From Tanypteryx hageni (taxonomy: Eukaryota > Arthropoda > Insecta > Odonata > Petaluridae): 64,000 nucleotides of DNA. The stretch spans positions 77,698,572-77,762,571 of the forward strand of contig CM054116.1 in the NCBI GenBank assembly GCA_028673005.1. Reading direction: 5' to 3'. Position numbers and translations under genes: made by a program. The stretch's first letter is position 1; each line of letters starts with the position of its first letter. Of this stretch, positions 50,223 to 61,874 are shown piece after piece. The notes below the pieces were generated by a model. It was not told the DNA's origin, ran no database searches, and was given only the letters and a program-made list of their open reading frames with translations.

Positions 50223-50269
50223 GCCCTGGCATCCATATATCCATTTTACCTTTCCTTTTCCGTAAGCTG

Positions 50270-50327
<58 letters not shown>
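50270..50327. repeat. (TA)n microsatellite
   Basis: An uninterrupted TA run of nearly 60 bp, a short distance after the foldback. Confidence 0.95.
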
Positions 50328-50330
<3 letters not shown>

Positions 50331-50399
50331 TAATGCTTGAGTATGCATATGTACTTACATAAACATTTACGGCGTAGAGGAAAAGATTGAATAAATGCC

Positions 50400-50960
50400 C
50401 ATAAAGAAAAGAAGGGAGAGAGAGAAATGGCAATAGATCAGAGCGAGCGAGGGAGAGAGGAATGGAAAAAGAGGGGAGGGGAGGAAGCTAGCGGAGAGAG
50501 GATTTGGTCCAAGATTGATTTTCTCTCCCCCGCTCCGGCTCCCCAGCATACCCATGCGGTTCCCCTCCCTCTCGTTCTCTCCTCTGCCCCTCTGCCTCCC
50601 TCCCTCCCTCCTCCTCCTGTCTCTCCCTTCCTTACCTTCCCCTCGCTCAACTCCACACGATATTCTCCTCTCCACTTCGCGGCCCTTCGCAGCGGCGTTC
50701 GCCTCCTCCTTCCCAAAAAAACCTCTTTTCGTTCAACCTGCCAACCCCTAACCTCCCGCCAACCACCACCTCTCCAAGCCTTTTCTCTCTCTGTCTCTTT
50801 CTCCATCTCTTTCTCTTTTTTACCCGCCCGCAATTATATTTTTCCGCCCGGATTTCCCCCAACCTGCTTTTTTTACATCATTCCTCCTTCCCATCCCAAA
50901 ACCTCCCTCGGGGCTTACATAAGCTAGAATTTCTCCACTTCCTCCCTTCATGATCCCTTC
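50400..50960. repeat. Purine tract switching to pyrimidine tract at about 50518
   Basis: The + strand is G/A-rich up to about 50515 and then C/T-rich to about 50960, so strand skew inverts within a few bases. Overlapping frames are open on both strands, including 166 codons (+) and 131 codons (-), which is a hallmark of skewed composition and not of genes. Confidence 0.65.
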
Positions 50961-51779
50961 CTCTGCCTACTATTCCGTCCGGCAATGGCGGCTCAATTGG
51001 CAACTCCTCTTCGGTTCGCCAATAGCGTTTTTATCAATTCCCTCTTCGCGTAATCCTCAGACGTAGCTCGTAAATCGCTGCGTTTCCCGATCGTCTTCTT
51101 TTTTATTTCCCTCTCTTACGCTACGGTTTCTCGTCGTTCGGAATTTCGGGATGCTATTTTTCGATGTTTTTTTATTCGTCGGAAGTACATGTCTATTTTT
51201 ACACTCGACTTTTTACGCCTTCGTATAAGCACGTCTCTGCCGATCCGAGTCAATAATATTTCCGCTCGATGTATTCGATGCTCGTTATCAATCCGTCGTA
51301 ACGCGATTCGCGTCATGAAAGAGCTCGTTTTCCTCTCGGTTTGTCACCGCACTTTATTCGATATTTAGCCCAAGGTAGCCAGCCGGTCGTTTCGTTTCGA
51401 TTTTCGTTCCCGCGGGCTTCGGTTTTGCGCGCGTTTTCACGTTTTTATTTTTCTCGTTATTTTTTTTTCGTGCGGCCCTCTCCTCTCCTCACGTCCGCAA
51501 ACTCCAATGATTCGTATTGACCGCACATATTATCTGCCCTAACTTAATCAGCGCACTCCGGGGACTCGCGTGTAGCTCCGGCCCCGGAATAAAAATGAGC
51601 TCCGTGTTATTTTTTTCGGCGACACGGCCTTGTCGTCCGCTCGATAAAAACCATCCCATACGTCACGTTCAGATGTTCAGAATAATCAAAAGTAGCTAAC
51701 CCATCGGTGGTTTTGAGTCAAAAGTCGGAACGAACCTCTTTCGATCTTCGTCGCTTATAGGCGGGAATATAATAATCGT
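50961..51779. other. CpG-rich segment, no gene recognised
   Basis: CpG dinucleotides are markedly more frequent than in most of the window (for example CGTCGTTCGGAATTTCGG near 51131 and TCGTTTCGTTTCGATTTTCG near 51386). In a genome with sparse methylation this may mark a promoter or other regulatory DNA, but no TATA box, initiator or coding start could be argued. Confidence 0.35.
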
Positions 51780-52740
51780 GCTCGACGAGGTTTCGACGAA
51801 GCGAGTTCCTCCTCTCTCTCTCTCTGGGGCCGAGTTGTCACGGTCGAGAAAACGTTCTCCTCCTCCTCTTCCTTCCTCCCTCTCTTCTCGCTCTCTCCAC
51901 TCCACTTTTGTTCGCGAGATCCGCGCACACAACAACGCCGCCTAATACCATTTCGGTCGCTCGGATAAAACCCTTTATTGCGGCACCCCGCGCGCGAGCC
52001 AATTCATTTACCTCCTGCGGCACTTTAATCTCCTTTAATGTTTTCTCCCCCAACTTTCGCCGAAGATCATTACAGGATACGCCCCAAAATCGACCTCTCG
52101 CAAATATTCTTCTCTCTTTCCGTTTTCCCATCTCTTTTTCACTCTCTCTCCTTCCTATCTCGTTTTTCCCTCTCGGAATTTTTCCCTTCTCGTTTACCTC
52201 TCCCACGTGGCCATACATTCTGCCCTTCCTCCTCCTATATTCTTCCTTGCCCTACCTTTTACCCTTCACTCCCACCCATCGCTTACTCTGCGTCCTCTCT
52301 CTCTAGCTCTCTCGACCCGACCCTGCGCCCTTCTCTCGCTCCACCTCGCACTCTCACTCCTCTCTCGCAACTCTCCTATGCAGACCCTCTCCCGCTCCTT
52401 TCCCCATCCTCTTCATCCCCACCACTCCATAAACCCCTACTCCCTTTCCACCCAGCTGGTTATATAGGATAGGGACCTTCCTTCCTGCCTTCCTCGCTCG
52501 CCTCCTCCCTTCCCCTAACCTCCCCTCTCGCCTTACCTACCCTTAACCCCTTTCAACCCTCCCCTCTCTCTCTCTCTTACTCCCCGCTTCTACCCTCTCC
52601 ACGTCCCCATCCCTCGATTCCACCCAAGAGAAGAACCGCCATCTCTCTCTCTCCCTCATTTCTCCCTTCCCCTCTCTCCCTTCCTCTCCCTTCCCCCCTC
52701 TACCTCCCACCCACCTTGCCCACCTAAAATCCTCTCCCCA
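51780..52740. repeat. Long pyrimidine-rich tract
   Basis: Nearly 1 kb of C/T-rich + strand, with CT microsatellite runs (for example near 51812 and 52565). Frames of 126-144 codons are open on both strands because of composition. Confidence 0.7.
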
Positions 52741-53219
52741 AACACATCCACGTTATGATTCCTTGCTACAGATGCCGGAAGAAAGGTGAGTGTTACGCGC
52801 TCTTCGGTCGAAGCGGTTAATGTTTTATCTCGGGACTCGTTAATTATATAAATAGCACTTTGGACGCATGGAAGGTTTTTTTGCATGAGAGATTTCTGGT
52901 GCACGCCTGTGTTTTTTCTCGTTTTCTTCCCGACCCCTCGATTTTTTCTCTCGGACCGGAGAAAGGTATCTCGCGAAATTTTCCTCATCTCTCCGCACAG
53001 TCCCTTCCCCAGGACTTCTTTTCCTCGTTTATTTTAGGGACCGCACATATAAAACACGCTTTTTTTCTCACTCACTGTCTTATCTGTATTAAGGTTCTTG
53101 TTCGTCGCTTTCTTCGTGTGGGAAATGCTCGTAGGCACTCTTTCCCCGTCACTCGACGTGGGTAACCCATAACCAAAATTACCTTCCAATTTTAATACCC
53201 ACAGTTTTTGATGATTTGT
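52741..53219. other. No gene recognised; possible 14-nt microexon discussed and rejected
   Basis: Ordinary composition between two pyrimidine tracts. A pair of splice-like signals encloses 14 nt at 52772-52785, but its phase does not fit the other exons. An open frame at 52860-53165 shows no known domain. Confidence 0.35.
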
Positions 53220-54440
53220 TTCTGTTAATACAGTCCCCCACTATCTCTCCCCCCCTCCCTCCGCACCAGATGCCTCGATCACAACTCGTTCCATGTGACC
53301 CCAAACTCCGGTCATGACCTATCACCCAGTTCCTCGGGACACCAGAACTACCAACCTCATCGTGCAACGACCCTTAAAACACATTTCGGACATTAATTCC
53401 TACTCCGCTCGAAACTTTTGCACGTTTTAGCCGCCTCTTTCCCGAAAAAGGTAAACTTATCCTCCTCTAATAACGAATTATGCACAAACGAAGGGGTAGT
53501 TTTTTTATCTCCTTTGGCGACACACTCGGCATCTTCCTCACCTTTTGATCTTTTCAGCCACCCGGTCGGCGTGAAAAGGGGAAAAAATCAGCCTCACATC
53601 CTCTCTCTCTCTCTCAATGCACATTTCATTCCCTCGACCTCTCTCTTGTCACTCACTCGCTCGCTCACTCCCTCGACTCACTTCACTCATTTTTCATCTT
53701 CGAAATCCCGCTCGGCTCGCTTCTTTTGTTCACGCCGCGAACGCCCTCCGCGTCTTCACTTGTTCCGCACGTACTCATCTCTTCCTCCCGCCCACGTCCT
53801 CGGACCGAGACTCGACCCAAACCCCTCCGAGGGCGAACACGCACACCTTCCCTCTCTCTCTCTCTCCCGCTTTTGCCTCTCTCCCGCTTTTGCCTCTCTC
53901 CGCTCCTCCCGGGGTCCTGCAGAGCCAGCCTCCCGCTCTTCTCTTGTCGCCATGCCGCACCCCGTAAAGCCGGGAGGAGGACCACACCCACTAGGCGCAG
54001 GAGCGTGCGTGTGAGAGGTGTGGAGGTGGAGTAGGCGGAGGTGGAGGAGGAAGAGGATCACTGCAGCCAGACTCTCCAGTTTTTGCACACACACACTCCC
54101 TATAGCTCTCTATCCCTTCCTGCTCCATCTCTCTATCTCTCTCTCCCCCTCTCTCCCTCTCTCTCTAACTCCTGCCTCTTCCCACGCGTACATTGACGCA
54201 ATTGTCCGTCTTCAATTTCAGCCTTTTTCCACCTCTTAAAAACCTTTACCTCTGCATCGACTCTTTTTAACCCTCTCCCTCTCTATCATCATATCCCCCT
54301 GACTTCCTCTTCTGCCGCGACATATCCTTTACCGGCGTTAAAAAGTGCCTCTCTCTCTCTTCCGTGTTATGAAAAAAGGACACTCCGCGATAGCTCGAGT
54401 CGTCTTATCTCTTCCTTTTTCTCTCCCACTTCCTTCTTCG
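53220..54440. repeat. Long pyrimidine-rich tract
   Basis: C/T-rich for about 1.2 kb, with CT runs near 53602, 53852 and 54130. The 198-codon frame at 53418-54014 is Ser/Pro/Leu/Arg-rich, overlaps open frames in two other registers and on the other strand, and has no domain. Confidence 0.65.
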
Positions 54441-54623
54441 CGAAAGGAAATTTTTCTCGCAACCCTTTGGACTCGCTTCGTGTCGTCTTAACACGTCTCT
54501 TCGCACCTGCACACGCAAAGACCGACGAGTAATCTCTTATATTATATATTATTCCTTAGTCGGAACCTTACTCTCTCCTAACCTTTTTAAAAGGAGCCAG
54601 ATTTTGATTTGTGCGTTCGTATT

Positions 54624-54654
<31 letters not shown>

Positions 54655-54735
54655 ATAAGCGTGTGTTTTTTTCTCCCTCTCAACCTCGCGAGGTGGTCGT
54701 ATTTTATCATTCGGGTCGTTTATTACATCGGAGTG
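54441..54735. repeat. Mixed segment with a GT/GC microsatellite
   Basis: The last part of the pyrimidine-rich domain, followed by a GTGTGTGTGTGCGCGCGCG run at about 54625-54650, a sequence type able to adopt left-handed DNA. Confidence 0.6.
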
Positions 54736-54739
54736 GTGT

Positions 54740-55095
54740 TGGTGGAGAAGAATGCGAGAAAAAGGAAGAGGGCTAGAGAGGAAGGAGTGAAAGGGGAGAC
54801 AGGAAGAGGAAGGAAGAGAGAGGGATAGACAGAGAGTTGGGGAGGGAGCGGAGTTGATTTACAACGGCGGATGGAGGTTATGTCGAGATTAATGCCGAAA
54901 GAAGGGCAGTGAAATGAGGAAAGAGAGGAGGAAAGAGGTTTTTTGGCTAATTCGAGTGAGAGTTTGTGCGGCGCGGAAAAAGGGTGAGGGGTGGGAGATT
55001 AGTTTAGGCGCGCGTAAAGAAGGAAGATGATGAGTCGGCCTTAAATGGGAATGTAGATGAGCTGGAGTGAAGGGGACGAGAGAGAGGAATTAATT
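54740..55095. repeat. Purine-rich (G+A) tract
   Basis: G/A-rich + strand immediately after the pyrimidine-rich domain ends, so strand skew inverts at about 54735. Confidence 0.65.
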
Positions 55096-58000
55096 GCATT
55101 TCTCCGATTTTCGAGAGAGTCGCCGTGAATTTTGCTGATTTAGGGATGCGGGCTAATTGTCATTAGGAGCTAGACGTAGGCATTTATTCGTTGCTCTTTG
55201 TGTGTCTTTTAAATTTTGTAGTAATATGCGCATAAAAGATTCCGAAGGAATTTAGTGTATCGTGAAGCAATAGCTTAATATTAGAATGCTCAGCGCCGCC
55301 GTAATGTTACACGAATTAGGCACCCGCGAGTATTTGAAACGGTAGATTGATGTTAGTACAAGTTTTGTAAGGAGTACTCCATAGTAAACAATACGCTTAA
55401 AACTATAGTGTTTAAGTTTTGTGTTTCATGTTCTTATGCTTCTTCCGCGTGCTAAATTATCCATGAATTTTTTTTGAATGAGTAGAATAGAATTGGTTGT
55501 AAATATTCATGAACGTTAACTGCTATGGAAGTTACGTACGGTAATACAAGGGCATATACCATTTAGTTTAGATTGCAAAAGCAAAGCTAATTGGGGTGAC
55601 GTGACTGGTTAACAATATATTAACCTTTCATTGTAGTGGAAAATTCTTAAAAATATTGTGGCGTGAGCTCGTAAATACTCATATCATAATAGGTTATCGA
55701 AGTTCCCACACGCGAAGACTTTGCGTTTAAGCGTGTACTTTATATTTGCATGCTCATTATATGCGTGTAAATGGAGAATTTCAGTGTACTTGGGGTTAGT
55801 AAAATGGGAAATTCTGAGTACAAAACCAAATCTGCATTATCCGGCGAATACCATATCGATTGGTGGATAGAGAGATTAAAATGCGATTCAGTTGTCCAAA
55901 TTTTTGGAGAAAATACAAATTGGCGCTGCTCAAACTTCCCCCCAATTTATGCAAACGATCAAACTAAACATGAAGCTGGTTGATTAACGTATGATTTGCC
56001 TATAGTTAATAGAATGAACAATCAAAATATGGAGTTATTGTTTCCAAGTATTTTCATCTGTCGTCTTAATGTTTTCCAAACGCAAAGACCGCACAAAGCA
56101 ATATCAACCTTTATATTTACCGAAAATTCAATGGAAGCATTTTACGGAGTAAATAATTATTAACTTAACGCGCTTCCTGATATAAAATCAACTAAGCACT
56201 TTAAAGGAATTCCTGAAAGAATACTTATAAAAATTTGAAGACATCTTGGGAGATTAAAAGGAGATGAATATGAGAAACTTTGGAAAAAAGTTGGTTTCGG
56301 TGAGTTTTCGAAGTTAGTTAATTGTGAAAAACAGCCATTTACTTTCTTTATACAGTTCTATCCTACCGCGAACTTCTCCAAAAATCACTTTTCTTTATTC
56401 CTCCTTTCGTCTCACCCTTCATTCCATCCCCCTTGAGGGATAAAAACACTCAACGAAGCGCCGTAGCTTTGTTTTATTGTTCTCATTATTCTTCCTCCAA
56501 GAAAAGACCAGTAGCGAAAAAAAAATAAAAAGTATTGGTATTCGAGGTGAGGAAAAAAGTGAAACTGCAGTCGAGAATTGAATTAATAGTTGTCGACTCG
56601 AAATCACTTCCTCATTTTTTCTTCTTTACCGAAAAAGAATATTTTTTCTTCATTGTGAGTGACTTCATCGTGAATAGAAATTTTCGAAAGCTTTAGGCAT
56701 TTAAAATTAAATTTGTCTCGTGTAAGTCGATATTTACGCTTAACGCTTATGTTCCCTCTTTGAGTCTTTAATTTTTTCATGCGACCATTAACAGCATTAT
56801 TTCGTAGTAGCCATCACGTTGTACAATAAGGTTGCCTAAATTTTAGGATGATTTCATTTTGCTCCAGCCAACGTGAGCTGAATAGCTTTTGGTAGTTAAT
56901 CTTTTCGCACAAACCTCATTCGTTTTATATTACTCATACAAAATAACTTGATATAAAAACATGGGCACTCATGAAATATAATATATTTTGGCAAATATTT
57001 TCAATACAGTTTCGCATAATTAAATATATTCACATAAAATAATATTTTTAATGATTTTATTCCTTATTTTTTATCTCAAGCAACGAAATTGATATTTAAA
57101 AACTATAAAATTTAAGTTTATTAACCTCTCTTTTTGATATTTATCATTCAGATTGTTTCTATATCCTTAAATTAAAAAATTTCTAGTTTAAATGATCGTT
57201 ATTCAAATCAAAATTAGATTAACCATGAAAATTATAATGCCAAATAGCATTTAGTAAAACCTTACGAGTGTATATTTCTAATAGACTGCATTTTTCCATG
57301 TCTGAAGGCGTAAGAATTGGAGACGAAGAGGCTGCAAGGCAGACAAGACCTCGAGTAGCAGCTGTTGCAAGGTAGAAAACCACTGTCTCAAAGTAATTCC
57401 TCCTTGTGCATCAATTCTGGAAAATGTTTCGAATTGCAAAGAGATCCAGATAAAATGAGAGCATTTTTGTTGGTCTTTCATAACCAAATGTATCTTTACA
57501 TTCAAGTGATTTACAAAATTCCTCAAAAAATTTTATGAGTATATTTTAACTGCATTTTCACAATAATCGAGATACAAGATGGAATTGTACTATGATGTTT
57601 CTTTCAACTAAAAGGGTAATTTAAATTATGCAATACAATACCATCTTTGGTGTGGAGTATTTGCTGTAGTTTAATTTAAAATTTGTTCATAAGATTTTAT
57701 TGGGATTTCTTGTATGACTTCTACAAAATGATGGATCTATTTGCTTGCCAAAAATTAAGCGATTCGGCTGAATTTTTAATGCATAATGTTGAAAATTAAT
57801 CTCATACTAGATGCAATTTTATTCAACATCAAAATTAATCAATTTATTTAAACATTTTCAACAATGGATTATAGGGTAATTTTTAGTGTAGCTTATATCA
57901 CTAAATTTCCATACATAATTAGAAACTGTGATTAATTACTTTAGTTATGTAGGCTGATAATAATTTTTATTTACCGATAAATCTGGCATTGTTTTATAGC

Positions 58001-58179
58001 TGTCATATTTGATAAGAATTAAATAAACTACATATCATAAATTTGCTCCTGCGATCATCTAAACCAAACTGTTTGAATGCGTTGTCTTTCAAGTTTAAAT
58101 AGGTGAAAAGGAAAAAAGGGGTTAATCTTGCATTGTCCACTTGATACCATTTTTATTTTTAGTCTACTTTCCATAATGG
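55096..58179. other. Intron-like AT-rich DNA, no gene recognised
   Basis: No credible exon or transposon. Short open frames (for example 55771-55983) have AT-rich codon use like their surroundings. Confidence 0.4.
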
Positions 58180-59057
58180 AAATAGGCTTATAGTTTTGCC
58201 GTGGTGTCTGTCTGTCTGTCCGTCTCCTCCTATTATCTTTTGAACCAATAGACCGATTTTCATGAAACTTGGTGAAAATCTCTTGCTATATGTGTCGAGC
58301 TCCCGAGGATAGTTTTTGTTGCGAAGATTGAAGTCTCGGGTTCGATTCCAGGAACTATCCTTCCCATTTGATTTACATAGGAAATCTGAAATCCATCGTG
58401 CAGGGTAATTTTCTCTTGCACCAGAAAAAACGAAAATCATGAAAAAGTGCAACAATGCGGCCGCTAAAAATTCGCCATTGTTTAAACAAATTTTCAAGGT
58501 TTATGTATTTCCGCATATGCTACGGAGTTGAATTTTTTTTATAAGTAGAATTCGTAAAAAAAACGAAATAGGGATTATAGAAATTTTGATATTTTAATTA
58601 GTTGGTAGTTAAAAATTCTTAAAGTTTAAACAAATAGATAACTGTTTAGACATTACGAAATGAGCTAGGAAGGTGAAATTTTCAAGTTATGTACAAAGTA
58701 GTGCATTTGCACAAATAAACATTTGAATATCTCCATAAACATAGTGAGGCGGCCGTAAATTTTTTTAAAATTTAAACAATTGGAAAAATATTATTTCACT
58801 TCTAGAAGTACTACAACTTTAAAATTTGGCAGTAATGTGCAACATTAGTACCCCATAATGGAGGATGTATAAAATTCTTAAAATTGCAAAGTTTTGGGAT
58901 TGTTTTAATCTATAATTTTTAAATAAGGGAAAATCGAAAATCGCTCCGGAGGTGAAATAATTATAATTAAAAAAAGAATTTTAATGGTGAAATATGAAAA
59001 ATGAATGTTTTTTATGTTGAGATGATATGCTTGCAGAATGCAAGCGCCAGCTACTAG
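58180..59057 (+). mobile_element. Possible Helitron-type element; 3' end visible
   Basis: The right end shows the 6-bp stem GCTTGC...GCAAGC (59029-59045) followed 8 nt later by CTAG (59054-59057) and a T, the hairpin-plus-CTRR arrangement of Helitron 3' termini. At the left, CTGTCTGTCTGTCCGTCTC and GATTTTCATGAAACTTGGTG (58207-58272) are words widely seen in insect repeats. The 5' TC end is not located, and no Rep/helicase frame is present, so a non-autonomous copy is the most that can be claimed. Confidence 0.4.
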
Positions 59058-59590
59058 TATTCTAATACGTACATGCGTTTTTTTTCGCACAAATACGCGT
59101 GATCAATTTAATATTCCTTTCGAATGTATTTGTAGTATCTTATAATGCTAAATTATGAAATTTAGGAACACAATTACATATCCGCGATGACTTTAAACCT
59201 ATTAAAGCCAACATAAGTATTAAATAAACGATTAAATGGAAAGTAGGCATCATAAGTTCTGTTTGGATCATCTTGTTATCATTATTTCTACTTTGTTTGG
59301 CTTAAACTCCATATTTGCCATCATTAAAAGAAAATGATAATCCATTGGATTCATTGTCATATTTTAATATTTAATCCCTGAACAAGTTTTCTATTTATTG
59401 CTTGTTCTTCTAATGAGAAACGGTCATACATTGGCAATATTTACTCATTTATCTATGCAGCAGTAAATTTATTTCCAAGTGAAAACATGAAATTCATTTA
59501 AGTAGATATTCTGAAAAGTTACAATTACTCTGAACACTTTAAGATCTATCGCATTTAGTTTATTTCAATCACTTTTCAGCCACGACTCAG

Positions 59591-60021
59591 CAGTATACTT
59601 GGATCCAAAATCAAATCAATGGTCTCACAACAGCCGTCTGGTTGTTACCACCTCAGCTACTACAGCAACAACTGGACCGGCTGTATCAGCACAGTCAACA
59701 CAGACAGGAACTCCCATAGTAAGCAGAAGTTCAGAAGGCACGAAAGGTGGACAAGCAATAATCGTCTCTCACCCGCAACCACAGTGCGCAACAGAGGAGG
59801 AGCAACCTGACCCTGCAAGACAGCAAGGAAGTCATCTTTCCCACCCACCTCCAATTCCACCTCAGCATGTCACTCCATCCATGGGAACGCTTCCCATGAC
59901 CCCTCCTCCACACTGGTTTTATGATAGTCGGCTTCTCAGTCAGTCCACATTGGAGCGCTTAGACCCAGCTGCATCCACCTCGTCGCCTCGAGCTCCTCAA
60001 AGGGTACCACATGAGAATGGG
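59591..60021 (+). CDS. Candidate exon 3: cytoplasmic Ser/Thr/Pro-rich segment
   Basis: The frame reads VYLDPKSNQWSHNSRLVVTT, a Thr/Ser-rich run, PPPIPPQHVTPSMG, then PPPHWFYDSRLLSQSTLERL and RVPHENG before the donor GGG/GTTAGT. Three AGs compete as acceptor: 59579 (after the better pyrimidine tract TTTCAATCACTTTTCAG), 59590 and 59593. The one at 59590 accepts the single base left by the transmembrane exon and keeps the frame (T plus CA, Ser). The one at 59579 would need a different upstream exon. The exon ends on a codon boundary, matching exon 4. The proline-rich and Tyr-containing blocks look like docking sites for SH3- or SH2-type partners, but that is inference. The open frame at the same place in another register (59619-59810) is a shadow. 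Confidence 0.62.
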
Positions 60022-60425
60022 GTTAGTTTTGTTCCTTAACTATATGCTTGTTAAGAAAACCTCTGAATCAGTACTCTCCAAAAGCCATAAAATGGCTGTT
60101 GAGAATTGTGATTTATCAATTTGATTGTATCCACAAGATGAGTTAGATAATTTTTGAAGAAATATTTTGATTGGTATCATTTAAGACTAAAATAAGATGT
60201 GATAATAGGGATGTTAATTTACTTGTTAATCAAAGAAAAGATTCTCAGTTCTCAACCAAGCAAAACAATTTTACGTACTTTCTTGTGCTAAAAAAAGACA
60301 AAATATTTGGAAGCACAATACAAATTTTGACAGTTATTCTAAAGTGGCATTCAGTTTAATATTATTAGCTTAGAAAATTATTAATACAAAATAGAGGTAG
60401 TTCTTGATTAACATCATTTTATTTA

Positions 60426-61512
60426 CACCACCTTTTTGAACTTCACGTGCTTGCGGTTCGCGACAACATTTTTTATGAACATTACTTCTGTTTCGAGCCA
60501 ATTATTTGCATTTCGCGGCATCCGTTTGCGATGACAACAAGCGGAACTTCCTCTACTTTTTTATTTCGAAGTTCAGTTTAAACTTTGACGCCATAGAAAA
60601 GGGCTTATTAATATTATATTTATAATGCTCATTATTAGCAGTTTTCAAAGTAAACAAACGTGATAACTCTCGCCTTAATTATTTCGTAGCTCAGTTTGAA
60701 CTTCACCGCCAACGACGCTATTTTCGAAGTGAAACTTTAATTTAAAGAAATACCAACATTTCGGAATGTATGGTTTTAATTTACTATTGTTATGGTATTT
60801 TGAACGTAATTTAGATAAATGTTATATTGTTTTGTTAGGTTTTAATTTTTTATTACGAATTTTTCATATAAATCTAATAATTGCTATCATCTTGTAACAA
60901 AATTTTATGCCGCGTAACTATATTGAACGCAATTACTAAAAGAAATGTTATCGCTTTCATACGCCAGGTTTTGAATTTTTGCTACGCATTTCGAACGTAA
61001 TTAATAAAAGAAATGTTACCACTTTTTAATGATTGTGTTTTTTTGCTGCTTGGAAATGTTTGTTGCAGAAAACAAGAATACATCTGTGCATCACGTACTC
61101 AACATTTAATTTCTGTAGTTCATCAATTTAAATTAAAGGATTACCTTGGAATGAACAAAATAAGTTCGAAAATCGCATGCGAAAATGCCCTAGAGGTAAA
61201 TTTCACAAGTGCAGAAAGATGTGTAATCGCTTTGTAATGCTGGGTTTTCATTTGCTATTACTCGTTTTGAAGATAATTAAAACATTCTTTCACTTTATAA
61301 TGCTAGGATTTCATTTGCTCTTACGTTTCTGTAACGATTTCCTTTATTTTCTGTTAAACTGCATTATTTATGATAAAAAATTGAATTTTTTAGGCCGATT
61401 GGAAACCATAATAACGTTGCCTCTTATGGGAAAATAGGACTTTCACTTCGCGAATTTGCATTTCGCGTCAGCTTTCCGGAAGCAATTATTCACGAAGTTC
61501 AAAAAGGTGGTG
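60426..61512. mobile_element. TA-flanked inverted-repeat element with internal 70-bp repeats
   Basis: The left end CACCACCTTTTTGAACTTCA (60426) is mirrored by GTTCAAAAAGGTGGTG at the right end (to 61512), and both ends abut TA, the target of Tc1/mariner-type elements. Both subterminal regions share TTTGCATTTCGCG. The interior holds degenerate direct repeats of about 70-120 bp with GAACGTAATTAATAAAAGAA and related phrases (60805, 60923, 60993) and GGTTTTCATTTGCTATTAC-type words (61243, 61306). Frames of 74 and 86 codons inside it match nothing known. It sits in the intron between exons 3 and 4. Confidence 0.65.
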
Positions 61513-61804
61513 TAATGTCTTTTTGACGTATATCATGAAACAGTTTCTTCCTCGTTTTTCATAACCATTGTCATTTTGAAGTTAGCTTGTTTCTATTATA
61601 AATGTGATGATGCTACTCATAGTCAGTGTTGAAATATTGCTCTGATTCATCAAAATTTTCATTCTTACGCTTTCTTGCTAATTTAAAATTTGCCCTAAAT
61701 CTATGTGATTTGTCTGGTAAAAGAACTACAACTCCTAAATCTTAAAACAAATGACCAATAACCGTTGAAGTGAAATTAGATATAATTTATGCATTCTCAA
61801 TCTG

Positions 61805-61874
61805 TTCAAGAACAAGCACTTAAAAAATACTTGCCTCAGGTACCTCCAACAGCCAATAAGTGCTTGTTCTTGAA
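61805..61874. repeat. Perfect 18-bp inverted repeat, intronic hairpin
   Basis: TTCAAGAACAAGCACTTA at 61805-61822 is followed 34 nt later by its exact reverse complement at 61857-61874. A transcript would form a 70-nt hairpin. The size is near that of a microRNA precursor, but the stem is shorter than the usual 22 or more pairs. Confidence 0.75.

Noticed and set aside
52772..52785. 14-nt microexon between TTGCTACAG and GTGAGT
   Set aside because: Signals are good, but added after the transmembrane exon it ends in a phase that none of the exon-3 acceptors can take up.
53418..54014. 198-codon open frame
   Set aside because: Low-complexity Ser/Pro/Arg composition in a pyrimidine tract, with other frames open in parallel.
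58340..58360. tRNA-type B box GGTTCGATTCC at about 58338
   Set aside because: No A box at the right distance and no cloverleaf pairing; probably part of a repeat.
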